DNA of 64,000 nucleotides from contig NZ_JAMHIW010000003.1 of the NCBI RefSeq assembly GCF_023896955.1, forward strand, positions 310,001-374,000, given 5' to 3'. Position 1 is the stretch's first letter, and every line of letters begins with the position of its first letter. Made by a program: the position numbers and the translations under genes. A model generated the notes under the pieces. It saw nothing but the letters and a program-made list of their open reading frames with translations. It did not search any database and was not told the origin of the DNA. The DNA comes from Micromonospora sp. RHAY321 (GTDB lineage: Bacteria; Actinomycetota; Actinomycetes; Mycobacteriales; Micromonosporaceae). Below, piece after piece: positions 55,508 through 63,786 of the stretch.

Positions 55508-56086
55508 TCAGAGTGGCCAGGCGGCGAGGCGGTCGTACCGGGGCTGAGGGCCGAGGTGACTGCGCACCAGCAGCAGCTCGGTCGCCGGCCACGATGGACC
55601 CTGGTAGGCGTCCAGGGTGGCCTGGTCGGCCTCGACGTCGGCCGGGTCCACCCGGTCACCGGGCCGCGCCACGGTCAGGTGCGGGCGGAACGGCTTGTCG
55701 TCGTGCGGCACCCGGGCGTGCCGCAGCCGGGACCGGATCAGCCGGGCCAGCATGTGCAGCGCCTCGACGTCTCCCCGGAGATCCACCCAGAGCACGGTGA
55801 AGCGGCCCCGGCCGAACCGGCCGCCCCCGCCGAGGCTCAGTCGCGGCGAGGCGTCCCGGCTCTCTCGGAACCACTCGGCGGCCAGCCCGAGCGCGCTCTC
55901 CACCTCGACCAGCCGGGCAGTCTCGACCTCACCGAGAAAGGCCAGGGTGAGGTGCAACTGGGCCGGGTCGGCGAGCCGGACGTTGGTGCCGGCGGCGGCC
56001 GCCGCGCCGACCCGCAGCCGGGCGACCTGCACGCCAAGGTGGGTCACCGCCTCGATGGGCGGGTAGACCGCCACGAAGAGCCGCAA
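55508..56086 (-). CDS. thpR: RNA 2',3'-cyclic phosphodiesterase (LigT/ThpR)
   Basis: 192 residues of the 2H phosphoesterase family. Both catalytic HxT motifs are intact: H45-L-T47 and H136-L-T138. The enzyme opens cyclic phosphates of RNA ends. The start is a TTG at 56086 (rare), giving MRLFVAVYPP, which matches the family N-terminus; no better start lies upstream. It follows the membrane protein gene by 12 bases on the same strand. Confidence 0.92.
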   Translation of the reverse strand: MRLFVAVYPPIEAVTHLGVQVARLRVGAAAAAGTNVRLADPAQLHLTLAFLGEVETARLVEVESALGLAAEWFRESRDASPRLSLGGGGRFGRGRFTVLWVDLRGDVEALHMLARLIRSRLRHARVPHDDKPFRPHLTVARPGDRVDPADVEADQATLDAYQGPSWPATELLLVRSHLGPQPRYDRLAAWPL

Positions 56087-56098
56087 GCGTCGTGCCGC

Positions 56099-56608
56099 TC
56101 AGTGGTGCCGTTGCCGGTGCCCGGCCCGCGCCGCCGGCAGGGCCAGCCCGGCCGCGTGCAGCACACCCTCCACCCGCACCCGCTCGATCTCCTGGTCGAC
56201 GCCGGTCAACTCGCCGAGGTGCTCGGTGATACCGAGGGCGCGGCAGGCCAGCCGCAGCCGGTCGTCGTACGCCTGGAGCACCGCGCCGTGCCAGACCATC
56301 GACCGGCCGGTGCCGCCGATCCGCTGGCCGCCGAGGCGGCGCAGGTCGGCGGCGAGCTGTTCGAGAGGGCGCCGGTCGGTGCGGTCGAAATCGCTGAGAT
56401 CGATGTCCCGGGTCAGGGCGTCGGCCTCGATGGCGCGGTCCAGACGGGCGATGGTGCGTCTTTCCCGCCGGCGCTCACGCCACTCGGACCAGCCGCAGAC
56501 CACCCGGTCCAGGATCTCGTCGGCGCAGAAGAGCAGGGCGAATGCCGCCGGGAGACTGGCCACGGCGAGGAACGCCAGGGCCAGCATCAGCGCGCGTCCG
56601 ACACCCAC
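56099..56608 (-). CDS. Membrane-anchored protein with a soluble helical domain, unknown function
   Basis: 169 residues. One transmembrane helix at the N-terminus (about 5-28) is followed by an Arg/Glu-rich helical stretch (EWRERRRERRTIARLDRAI) and a soluble domain with GQRIGGTGRSMVWHGAVLQAYDDRL. The GTG at 56608 follows a TAGCGT -10 box by 6 bases, a leaderless pattern. Function unknown; the gene precedes thpR and may be co-transcribed with it. Confidence 0.75.
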   Translation of the reverse strand: MGVGRALMLALAFLAVASLPAAFALLFCADEILDRVVCGWSEWRERRRERRTIARLDRAIEADALTRDIDLSDFDRTDRRPLEQLAADLRRLGGQRIGGTGRSMVWHGAVLQAYDDRLRLACRALGITEHLGELTGVDQEIERVRVEGVLHAAGLALPAARAGHRQRHH

Positions 56609-56614
56609 GTATCG

Positions 56615-56620
56615 ACGCTA
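56615..56620 (-). promoter_or_regulatory. -10 box of the membrane-protein and thpR pair
   Basis: TAGCGT on the minus strand, 6 bases upstream of the GTG start. Confidence 0.45.
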
Positions 56621-56701
56621 AGCCCCGTCGTGCCGCCCCGCCACCGAATTGGCCGCATCCGCGCCATCCGCTCAACGGGACGCCCGCCGGTGGGGGTGCG
56701 G

Positions 56702-56732
56702 CGGCCCCCCGCCCAGGAAGGGCGAGGGGCCG
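56702..56732 (-). terminator. Hairpin terminator after the MFS gene
   Basis: CGGCCCCCCGCCC pairs with GGGCGAGGGGCCG (one mismatch) across AGGAA, just after the MFS stop at 56744. Confidence 0.65.
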
Positions 56733-56743
56733 GTTCAGCGGTC

Positions 56744-58060
56744 TCAGCAGTCGGTGGAGGTGACGTAGAAGCGGGGCATCGGCAGCACCCGGAAGCGCAG
56801 CCGGGCACCGGAGCGGCGCAGCTGCCAGGTGAGCGCGATCAGCGCGGTCGCCAGCGAGATCAGCCCGCCCATCCAGATGCTGGCGCCGGCGCCGAAGTGC
56901 TCCGCGACCCAGCCGATCAGCGGCGCGCCGACCGGGTTGGTACCCAGGAACACCAGCACCCACAGGGCCATCACGCGCCCCCGGAAGGCCGCGTCCACGC
57001 CCAACTGGACCCGCTGGTTGGCGGCCTGCGCGAAGAACACCATGAAGAAGCCGGTGGGCACCAGCAGCGTCACGACCAGCCAGTACGTCGACGCGAAGCC
57101 GACCAGGGTGCCGAAGCTGGCGCAGGCGATCGCGGCACCGAGCACCAGCCACACCGACGGCCGGCTGCGCCGACCGGTGCCGCTGAGCGCGCCGCCCAGC
57201 GCGCCGACCGCCAGCGCGGTGCTGAACAGGCCGAACGAGGCGGCGCCGGTGTGGAAGACCGTCTTGGCGAGCGCTGCCAGGGTGAGCTGGAAGTTGAACA
57301 GCGACATGCCGATCACCGACATCACCGCCATCGGCAGCAGCAGGTCCGGGCGGCGCCACACGTACCGCAGCCCGTCGACCACCCGGGCCGATGCCCGCTC
57401 GTCGCGGGGCAGCAGGGCGTCGCGGTGCAGCTCTGCCGTACGCATCCGGACCACGTTGACCAGGGGCGCGACCGAGCTGAGCGCGGTGAAGAGGAAGACC
57501 GGCCCCACGTCGAAGGCCGCGATGGCCAGACCGGCGACGGCCGGGCCGACGATCCGGGCGGAGTTGAACACGGCCGCGTTGAGCGACAGCGCGTTGGGCA
57601 GCAGTGGCGTGCCGACCAGCTCGGAGACGAACGCCTGGCGGACCGGGGTCTCCACGGCGTTGGCCGTGCCGAGCAGCGCGGCGAAGGCGAAGACGTGCCA
57701 GAGCTGCACCAGGTCGGTGAGGACCAGCAGGGACATGCCGAGTGCCAGCACGGTCCAGAAGGCGTTGGCGGCGAAGAGCAGTACCCGCTTGTCGTACCGG
57801 TCGGCGAGGCGGCCGGAGAGCAGGGTGAGCAGCAGCACCGGGGTGAACTGCAGCGCGGTGACCACGCCGAGCGCGGTGGCCGAGTTGTCGGAGAGCTCGA
57901 GGACGAGCCAGTCCTGGGCGATGAACATCATCCAGACGCCGATCAGTTTGATCAGCTGCCCGGATGCGAAGAGCCGGTAGTTGCGGACCTGCAGGGACTG
58001 GAACATCGTGCTCAACTTGGCCTGCACTCTTGGTGCGCCTCCTCCGGACGTACGCGTCAT
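56744..58060 (-). CDS. MFS transporter adjacent to a MarR regulator
   Basis: 438 residues with about 12 transmembrane helices and the MFS_3-type segments FQSLQVRNYRLFASGQLIKLIG and LADRYDKRVLLF. It resembles drug exporters. The ATG at 58060 is used, but a GTG at 58027 with GGAGG upstream is an equally good or better alternative, which would remove 11 residues. It lies 38 bases downstream of the marR gene, so the regulator probably controls it. Confidence 0.87.
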   Translation of the reverse strand: MTRTSGGGAPRVQAKLSTMFQSLQVRNYRLFASGQLIKLIGVWMMFIAQDWLVLELSDNSATALGVVTALQFTPVLLLTLLSGRLADRYDKRVLLFAANAFWTVLALGMSLLVLTDLVQLWHVFAFAALLGTANAVETPVRQAFVSELVGTPLLPNALSLNAAVFNSARIVGPAVAGLAIAAFDVGPVFLFTALSSVAPLVNVVRMRTAELHRDALLPRDERASARVVDGLRYVWRRPDLLLPMAVMSVIGMSLFNFQLTLAALAKTVFHTGAASFGLFSTALAVGALGGALSGTGRRSRPSVWLVLGAAIACASFGTLVGFASTYWLVVTLLVPTGFFMVFFAQAANQRVQLGVDAAFRGRVMALWVLVFLGTNPVGAPLIGWVAEHFGAGASIWMGGLISLATALIALTWQLRRSGARLRFRVLPMPRFYVTSTDC

Positions 58061-58098
58061 CGACACGTGACGGCACGGCCCGGTGGCGCGGGCGCGGC

Positions 58099-58548
58099 TC
58101 AGGCGCGAGCGAGCTGCTGGAGAATCTCGGCGGCCCTGTGCAGGGTCTCCCGTTGGTCCTCGTCGAGCGCGGCCAGCCGGTGGGCCAGCCACTCATCGCG
58201 GGCCCGCTCGAACTGGTCGAGCACGGCCTGCCCTCCTTCGGTAGCCGCGAGGATGACCTGCCGACCGTCGGTCGGATGGGGTGTGCGCTGCACGAGGCCG
58301 CGCTCCTCCAACTTCGCGACGATCTTGGTCATCGTCGGCGGCTGCACCCGCTCCACGTCGGCCAGTTCCCGGGGCGTCAGCGCGCCCGCCAGCCGCAGGC
58401 TGGTGAGCGCGGAGACCTGGGTGACCGTGAGGTCGCCGACCGGTCGGGCCTGGCGGACCCGCCGGTTGAGTCGGGTGATCGCATCACGCAACTGGGGAGC
58501 CAGTTGCGCCGGTGGCACGCGTTCCGCCGTCACCGTCCGCTCCGTCAC
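58099..58548 (-). CDS. MarR-family transcriptional regulator
   Basis: 149 residues, a winged-helix MarR protein: helix-turn-helix TPRELADVERVQPPTMTKIVAKLEERGLV and wing RTPHPTDGRQVILAAT. It is transcribed with the MFS exporter gene. The GTG at 58548 follows a TAAGCT -10 box by 7 bases, and the operator-like repeat TAGTTA-GCT-TAACTA overlaps that box. Direct autorepression, relieved by an exported compound, is likely. Confidence 0.92.
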   Translation of the reverse strand: MTERTVTAERVPPAQLAPQLRDAITRLNRRVRQARPVGDLTVTQVSALTSLRLAGALTPRELADVERVQPPTMTKIVAKLEERGLVQRTPHPTDGRQVILAATEGGQAVLDQFERARDEWLAHRLAALDEDQRETLHRAAEILQQLARA

Positions 58549-58550
58549 GA

Positions 58551-58565
58551 TAGTTAGCTTAACTA
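58551..58565. promoter_or_regulatory. Inverted repeat operator over the marR promoter
   Basis: TAGTTA and TAACTA form a perfect inverted repeat around GCT. It overlaps the -10 box (58556-58561) of the minus-strand marR gene, the usual place for MarR autoregulation. Confidence 0.65.
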
Positions 58566-58620
58566 ATGAGCCTGGCTAACGACATCCGTTATGACCAGGC
58601 TCACGAGGAGGTTTGTGCTG

Positions 58621-58659
58621 GTCCGGGCGGGGAATCCGATTCGGTCTCCCCGCCCGGAC
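58621..58659 (-). terminator. Hairpin terminator after the NCS2 gene
   Basis: GTCCGGGCGGGG pairs with CCCCGCCCGGAC (12 bp) across a 15-base loop, next to the NCS2 stop at 58665. Confidence 0.7.
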
Positions 58660-58664
58660 GTGCA

Positions 58665-60143
58665 TCAGAGCACCAGGGACTCGATCGGCCCGCGCAGGAA
58701 GTACAGCACGAACAGCGCGGCCACCCCGTACAGCAGCGGGTGGACCTCCCGGGCCTTACCCCGCGCCAGCTTGACCACCACGAAGGTGATCAGACCCGCG
58801 CCGATCCCGTTGGAGATCGAGTAGGTGAACGGCATCAGCACGATGGTGAGGAACGCCGGGATGGCGATCTCGTAGTCGGACCAGTCGATCGTCCGCACCG
58901 CGGTCATCATCAGGAAGCCGACCACCACCAGCGCCGTCGAGGCCGCCTCGAACGGCACGACCACCACCAGCGGCGCCAGGAACATCGCCAGCAGGAAGAG
59001 CACACCGGTGACCAGGTTGGCCGCACCGGTCCGGGCACCCTCCGCGACACCGGCGGCGCTCTCGATGTACGACGTGTTGCTGGAGGTGCTGGCCGCACCG
59101 CCGGCCGCGGCGGCGATCGAGTCGACCAGAAGGATCTCCTTGGCCTTCGGCGGAGTGCCCTTCTCGTCGAGCAGGCCGCCCTCCTGGCCGACCGCCACCA
59201 TCGTGCCCATGGTGTCGAAGAAGTCCGTGATCAGCAGGGTGAAGACGAACATCAGCACGACCAGCCAACCGGCCCTGCCCCACGAGTCGAGCACGTTGAA
59301 CTTGCCGAGCAGCGACAGGTCCGGCAGGTCCACCACCGTCTTCGGCAGCTCCGGCACGTTCAGCGCCCAGCCCTTCGGGTTGGGCTTCCCATCGACGAAC
59401 GACGGGCCGATGTTGGCGACCGCCTCCACGATCACCGCCAGCACCGTCGAGGCGAGGATCCCGATCAGGATCGCGCCCTTCACCCGGCGGACCACCAGCA
59501 CCAGCGTGAGCAGCAGACCCACCACGAAGACCAGCAGCGGCCAGCTCACCAGCTTGCCGCCGATGCCCAGGCTGACCGGGACGGTGGTGTTCTGGACGTC
59601 CGGGACGCGCCGGACGAAGCCGGCGTCCACCAGGCCGATGATGGTCAGGAAGAGACCGATGCCGACGCCGATCGCGGTCTTCATCTGGGTCGGCACCGAG
59701 CGGAACACGGCGGTCCGCAGGCCGGTGAGGACCAGCACCGCGATGATCACACCTTCGATCACCACCAGACCCATGGCGTCGGCCCAGGTCATCTCGGGGG
59801 CGATCTCGTACGCCACCAGCGCGTTGACGCCGAGACCGGCGGCGAGCGCCAACGGGAACCGGCCGACCACACCCATCAGGATGGTCATCAGGCCGGCGAC
59901 CAGCGCGGTCGCCGCGGCCAGCGCGGGGATGGGAAGGGTCTTGCCGTCACCGTCGACGGCACCGCCCAGGATCAGCGGGTTCAACACCACGATGTACGCC
60001 ATCGTGAAGAAGGTCGCCAGGCCACCACGTACCTCACGGCTCAGCGTCGAGCCGCGGGCGGAGATCTCGAAGAACCGGTCGAAGCCGTTACGTGGGTGAG
60101 CGGGGTCGGGTGGTGTGCCGTTCTCGGGCGGCGCTACTGCCAT
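58665..60143 (-). CDS. NCS2-family nucleobase permease (AzgA/PbuG-like)
   Basis: 492 residues with 12-14 transmembrane segments. The start GFDRFFEISARGSTLSREVRGGLATFFTMAYI and the later TDFFDTMGTM and SSNTSYIESAAGV are typical of the AzgA/PbuG branch, which takes up adenine, guanine or hypoxanthine with protons. The ATG at 60143 is chosen; the frame extends to 60359 but that overlaps the DUF2530 gene. It is divergent from the DUF2530 gene. Confidence 0.92.
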   Translation of the reverse strand: MAVAPPENGTPPDPAHPRNGFDRFFEISARGSTLSREVRGGLATFFTMAYIVVLNPLILGGAVDGDGKTLPIPALAAATALVAGLMTILMGVVGRFPLALAAGLGVNALVAYEIAPEMTWADAMGLVVIEGVIIAVLVLTGLRTAVFRSVPTQMKTAIGVGIGLFLTIIGLVDAGFVRRVPDVQNTTVPVSLGIGGKLVSWPLLVFVVGLLLTLVLVVRRVKGAILIGILASTVLAVIVEAVANIGPSFVDGKPNPKGWALNVPELPKTVVDLPDLSLLGKFNVLDSWGRAGWLVVLMFVFTLLITDFFDTMGTMVAVGQEGGLLDEKGTPPKAKEILLVDSIAAAAGGAASTSSNTSYIESAAGVAEGARTGAANLVTGVLFLLAMFLAPLVVVVPFEAASTALVVVGFLMMTAVRTIDWSDYEIAIPAFLTIVLMPFTYSISNGIGAGLITFVVVKLARGKAREVHPLLYGVAALFVLYFLRGPIESLVL

Positions 60144-60219
60144 CAGGTCCTCGCAGGTGATCTTCCGGTTGTCGCGCGCATCGTCCCAGATCACCGGTGG
60201 GCAGGGGAAGTGGATCGCG

Positions 60220-60225
60220 TACGCT
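60220..60225 (+). promoter_or_regulatory. -10 box of the DUF2530 gene
   Basis: TACGCT lies 6 bases upstream of the GTG at 60232, again at leaderless spacing. Confidence 0.4.
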
Positions 60226-60231
60226 TGCCCC

Positions 60232-60477
60232 GTGCCGAACGAGCAGCCCCCGCGGCCCGCACCGCTGGACCCGCCGATGGTGCCGTTCGCCGTCGCCGGG
60301 CTGATCGCGTGGGCGGTGGCCGGGCTGGTCCTGCTGATCTTCTTCCGTGGCTGGCTCACCGACCACGATCACGAGAACTGGCTGTGGACCTGCCTCGCTG
60401 GTTTCCTCTGGGGTTTCCCCGGCCTCGCCGTGATGATGCGGCACGACGCCAACCGACGCCGCCGCCGCGCGAGCTGA
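60232..60477 (+). CDS. DUF2530 membrane protein
   Basis: 81 residues with two transmembrane helices (FAVAGLIAWAVAGLVLLIFF and TCLAGFLWGFPGLAVMM) and a basic C-terminal tail (RRRRRAS). This fits the actinobacterial DUF2530 family, whose role is unknown. The GTG at 60232 follows a TACGCT -10 box. It is divergent from the NCS2 gene and convergent with the DUF3027 gene. Confidence 0.82.
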   Translation: MPNEQPPRPAPLDPPMVPFAVAGLIAWAVAGLVLLIFFRGWLTDHDHENWLWTCLAGFLWGFPGLAVMMRHDANRRRRRAS

Positions 60478-60513
60478 CCCGGACGGCCGCGCCGGGACAG
60501 CCGGGGCGGAAGG

Positions 60514-61353
60514 TCAGGGGTGCCCGTACGGCTCCGCCGGCTCGGCGGCCTCCACCGAGCCCGGGGCGCGGCTGACCGACATGGCCTCCACCGCGCTGTC
60601 GTCGTACACCGTCGGCAACTCCTCGACGGCGGTCTCGGCCGCCTCGATCAGCGTCTCGGAGTGGGCGCCGCAACCGTGGTCGGCACTCACCACCCGGCCG
60701 TCGTCGGGAGCGTAGAAGTTGCCACACGCGCCGAAGGCCTGCCGCATGGCGCCGGCCAGCGGCAGGTAGAACCCGCAGGTGCCGCAGCGGGCGGCGGCCG
60801 GAGCGGCGGCGGAGATGGCCGCGGTGGGACCGTGGTCGCCGTCGTACCAGCGCTGCGCCGCCTCGGCGCGACCCTCCCGGGAGAGCACCCGCGCTCGGCC
60901 GAGGCCCAGCTCCCAGGCCGTCTCCTCGACCGCCGGGTCGTCGGAGAGCAGGTAGCCGGGGGCGAGCCGGTCGTCGTCGGGCGGGGTCGGCAGCAGGTCG
61001 CCCGGGCCGAGGTCGCCCGGCTTGAGCCGCTCCTGCCACGGCAGCCAGCCGGGCGCGAGCAGCGCGTCCGGGCCGGGCAGCAGCACCGTCTCGCAGATGG
61101 TCACCGTGCGGCTGCGCGGCACCCGGGTGACGGTGACCGCCCACCGCCAGCCCCGGTAGCCGGCGAGACGACATTCGAAGTAGTGGGTGACCAGCCGATC
61201 GCCCTCGGCCACGACCTGCAGGTGGTCGCCGACATCGTCGGCGTCCACCTCGGTGATGCCAGCGCGGGCCACCTCGACGGCGGCGGCGCAGACCTGGTCG
61301 AGACGGGCGGCGCGGGTGGAGGCGGGCCTGGTCACCTCACCATTGTTCCCCAT
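60514..61353 (-). CDS. DUF3027 protein
   Basis: 279 residues. An actinobacterial family with a tryptophan-rich section (YRGWRWAVTVTRVPRS), the block LPWQERLKPGDLGPGDLLPT and four cysteines in CGTCGFYLPL, FGACGNFY and HGCGAHSE that may bind zinc. Function unknown. The ATG at 61353 was chosen, with GGGGAGC upstream; a GTG at 61335 is possible. It is divergent from the MFS gene. Confidence 0.85.
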   Translation of the reverse strand: MGNNGEVTRPASTRAARLDQVCAAAVEVARAGITEVDADDVGDHLQVVAEGDRLVTHYFECRLAGYRGWRWAVTVTRVPRSRTVTICETVLLPGPDALLAPGWLPWQERLKPGDLGPGDLLPTPPDDDRLAPGYLLSDDPAVEETAWELGLGRARVLSREGRAEAAQRWYDGDHGPTAAISAAAPAAARCGTCGFYLPLAGAMRQAFGACGNFYAPDDGRVVSADHGCGAHSETLIEAAETAVEELPTVYDDSAVEAMSVSRAPGSVEAAEPAEPYGHP

Positions 61354-61440
61354 GCTCCCCGCAGAGGTGACAGGGACTCCCGGGGAAGCTTTCGCGCAGT
61401 GGTGCGGCGTAGCCGGATCAGATGGGCGAGGATGGTGCAC

Positions 61441-63042
61441 ATGCCGTCGTACTCCCGCTCCGGGCGTTCCGTCCTCGGGCGGACCGTCGGCACCGGCATC
61501 CGCGCCATCCGGCTGCTGTTGCGTGGCTCGATGGGCGGCGGGCGTTGGATGACCCGCAGTGCCGGCCGGGCACGGGCCCGGGGCGCCGGCGGCGAGGTCG
61601 GCATGGTCCGCCTGTTCGACCTGCACGCCCTCTCCTGCGCCGGCGACACCCTGATCGCCATCGGCCTGGCCGGGACGATCTTCTTCAACGTGCCGCTGGG
61701 CGAGGCCCGCAGCAAGGTCGCGCTCTACCTGCTGGTGACCATGGTGCCGTTCGCGATGCTCGCCCCCGTGGTGGGCCCGCTGCTGGACCACTTCCGGCAC
61801 GGCCGGCGGTACGCGCTGGCCGCCACCATGCTCGGCCGCGCGTTCCTGGCCTGGTTGATCTCCGACTACATCCACGGCTTCGGGCTCTATCCGGCCGCGT
61901 TCGGGGTGCTCGCGCTGTCCCGGGCGTACGGCGTGGCCCGGTCGGCGGCCGTGCCCCGACTGCTGCCCGAAGGGCTGGGCCTCTCCCAGGTGGGTGCCCG
62001 GGCCAGCGTCTACGGCACGGTGGCGGGCGCACTGGTGGCGCCGATCGGGCTGGCGGCGTTCTGGTTCGGGCCGCAGTGGCCGCTGCGGGTCGCGTCGGTG
62101 ATCTTCCTGGTCGGCATGGTGATCTCGCTGCGCCTGCCACCGAAGGCCGACTCCGAGCCACCGGAGCGGGTCCCCCGGGCGCTGCGCGCGCTGGGCCGAC
62201 GCCGCGGGGACCGCCCGCTGGGCCGGGGCCGCCCCGCGGGCCGGCTGGTGATCGCCACCCTGATCGGTGCCGCGACGCTGCGCGCGGTGTACGGGTTCCT
62301 GCTGCTCTTCCTCGCTTTCGCGATCAAGAAGGGCGACCTGACGACCGTCGTGTTCGGCCGGGACCTGGGTGCCGAGTGGGCGCTGGGCCTGGTCGGCGGC
62401 GCCCTGGCGGTCGGCAGCTTCCTGGCCACCGCCGTCGGCACCCGTCTGCGCATCCATCGGCCGGCCACCATCCAGTCCAGCAGCATGGTCATCGTGGCCG
62501 GGGTGGCCGTGCTCGCCGTCATCCAGTTCTCGCTGCCGATGGTGGCCCTGCTCTGCCTGGTCAGCGCGCTGGCCAGCGGTGTGGCCAAGCTGGCCGTGGA
62601 CGCCTCGATCCAGGAACGCATCCCGGAGCGGCTGCGGGCCAGTTCCTTCGCCCACTCCGAGACGGCGCTGATGCTCGCCTTCGTCGCCGGCGGCGGGCTG
62701 GGGCTGGTCCCGTTCGACGGCCGCATGGGCATCGCGGTCGCCGCCGGGGCGGGCGTACTGGCGGCCACCCGGGGTGTGCTGGTCGCCGCCCGGCTGCGCG
62801 GGGAGAAGCTGGCCGGCAGGCCGCTGGGTGACGACGAGTTGGCCGAAGACGAGGCGGCCGACGAGGCGGCCGACCCGACGCCCACCTCGCCGGCGCCCAG
62901 CCAGGCCGGCTCACCGCACTACGACGACCCGGGGCTCGCCCCACCGGGCTACCACATCTACCGTCCCTCGTCCGCGGTCGGCGGGCCGGGTGGCGGCGCG
63001 GACGACGACACCCGCCGGGAGTCCCCCGGCTCCCTCTCGTGA
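61441..63042 (+). CDS. MFS-type multi-pass membrane protein with disordered tail
   Basis: About 533 residues. Ten to twelve transmembrane helices (about residues 55-460) of the MFS type and a cytoplasmic C-terminal tail rich in Asp/Glu/Pro. A long charged N-terminus (about 1-50) is unusual. The start may be 61441 or the ATG at 61432; GAGG lies 9 bases before 61441. The last codon overlaps mqnB (GTGA), so the two are coupled. Substrate unknown; a link with menaquinone metabolism is suggested only by coupling. Confidence 0.82.
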   Translation: MPSYSRSGRSVLGRTVGTGIRAIRLLLRGSMGGGRWMTRSAGRARARGAGGEVGMVRLFDLHALSCAGDTLIAIGLAGTIFFNVPLGEARSKVALYLLVTMVPFAMLAPVVGPLLDHFRHGRRYALAATMLGRAFLAWLISDYIHGFGLYPAAFGVLALSRAYGVARSAAVPRLLPEGLGLSQVGARASVYGTVAGALVAPIGLAAFWFGPQWPLRVASVIFLVGMVISLRLPPKADSEPPERVPRALRALGRRRGDRPLGRGRPAGRLVIATLIGAATLRAVYGFLLLFLAFAIKKGDLTTVVFGRDLGAEWALGLVGGALAVGSFLATAVGTRLRIHRPATIQSSSMVIVAGVAVLAVIQFSLPMVALLCLVSALASGVAKLAVDASIQERIPERLRASSFAHSETALMLAFVAGGGLGLVPFDGRMGIAVAAGAGVLAATRGVLVAARLRGEKLAGRPLGDDELAEDEAADEAADPTPTSPAPSQAGSPHYDDPGLAPPGYHIYRPSSAVGGPGGGADDDTRRESPGSLS

Positions 63043-63689
63043 CCGGTCTGCTGGTGGTGACGGCGGTGCCCGCGGAGGCGGACGCGGTCCGGGCCGGGTT
63101 GACCGACGCCACCGTGACGGTGGCTCCGGTCGGGGTGGGCCCGGCCGTGGCCGGTGCCGCCACCGCACGGCTGCTGGCGCTGGCCGAGGCGGCCGGCCGC
63201 CCGTACCGCGCGGTGGTCAGCGCTGGCGTGGCCGGCGGCTTCGCCGGTCAGGCCGCCGTCGGCGACACCGTGGTCGGCACCGCCAGCATCGCCGCCGACC
63301 TGGGCGCCGAGTCACCGGACGGCTTCATCCCGATCGACGAGCTGGGCATGCCGCCCGCGCTGCTCGGCGGAGGCAGCGTCGTGCCGGCTGACCCACGGTT
63401 GGTGGCGACGCTGCGGGCCGCCCTACCGCGGGCCACGAGCGGCCCGGTGCTCACGGTCAGCACGGTCACCGGCACCGCCGCCAGCACCGAGGCGCTGCGC
63501 CGGCGGCATCCGGAGGCGGTCGCCGAAGCCATGGAGGGGTACGGGGTGGCGGTGGCCGCGGCGCAGGCCGGGGTGCCCTTCGCCGAGCTGCGCACCATCT
63601 CCAACCCCATCGGCCCCCGCGACCGGGACGCCTGGCGGCTGCGCGAGGCCCTGACCGCCCTGACCACGGCCGCCTCGGCGCTGCGCTGA
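63039..63689 (+). CDS. mqnB: Futalosine hydrolase
   Basis: 216 residues of the nucleoside-phosphorylase fold. It releases hypoxanthine from futalosine in the futalosine route to menaquinone. The purine-binding and catalytic region reads MEGYGVAVAAAQAGVPFAEL-RTISNPIGPRD, a typical MqnB pattern. The GTG start overlaps the MFS stop by 4 bases. Other mqn genes are not in the window. Confidence 0.93.
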   Translation: MTGLLVVTAVPAEADAVRAGLTDATVTVAPVGVGPAVAGAATARLLALAEAAGRPYRAVVSAGVAGGFAGQAAVGDTVVGTASIAADLGAESPDGFIPIDELGMPPALLGGGSVVPADPRLVATLRAALPRATSGPVLTVSTVTGTAASTEALRRRHPEAVAEAMEGYGVAVAAAQAGVPFAELRTISNPIGPRDRDAWRLREALTALTTAASALR

Positions 63690-63722
63690 CACCAGTCGCC
63701 GCCTCGACGCGGCGCTGGTGTC
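63688..63722. terminator. Hairpin between mqnB and the GNAT gene
   Basis: GACACCAG pairs with CTGGTGTC, and CGCCGC with GCGGCG, separated by a one-base bulge. It overlaps the mqnB stop and lies between two convergent genes. Confidence 0.65.
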
Positions 63723-63734
63723 GACCCGGCGGGC

Positions 63735-63786
63735 ACTCAGCCGTACCGCCGCCGGCCCGAACTCAGCCGTAGCGCCGCCGGCCGGC
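63735..63786. repeat. 26-bp tandem duplication at the GNAT gene end
   Basis: Two adjacent 26-base copies (63735-63760 and 63761-63786) differ at only three positions, one internal and two at the end. Both carry ACTCAGCCGTA. Because 26 is not a multiple of 3, the copies are read in different frames and the duplication sets the C-terminus of the GNAT protein. Confidence 0.8.

Noticed and set aside
55475..58579. A 1034-codon plus-strand frame opposite thpR, the membrane protein, MFS and marR genes
   Set aside because: It is antisense to four genes with recognisable domains and ends in low-complexity sequence, so it is a shadow frame.
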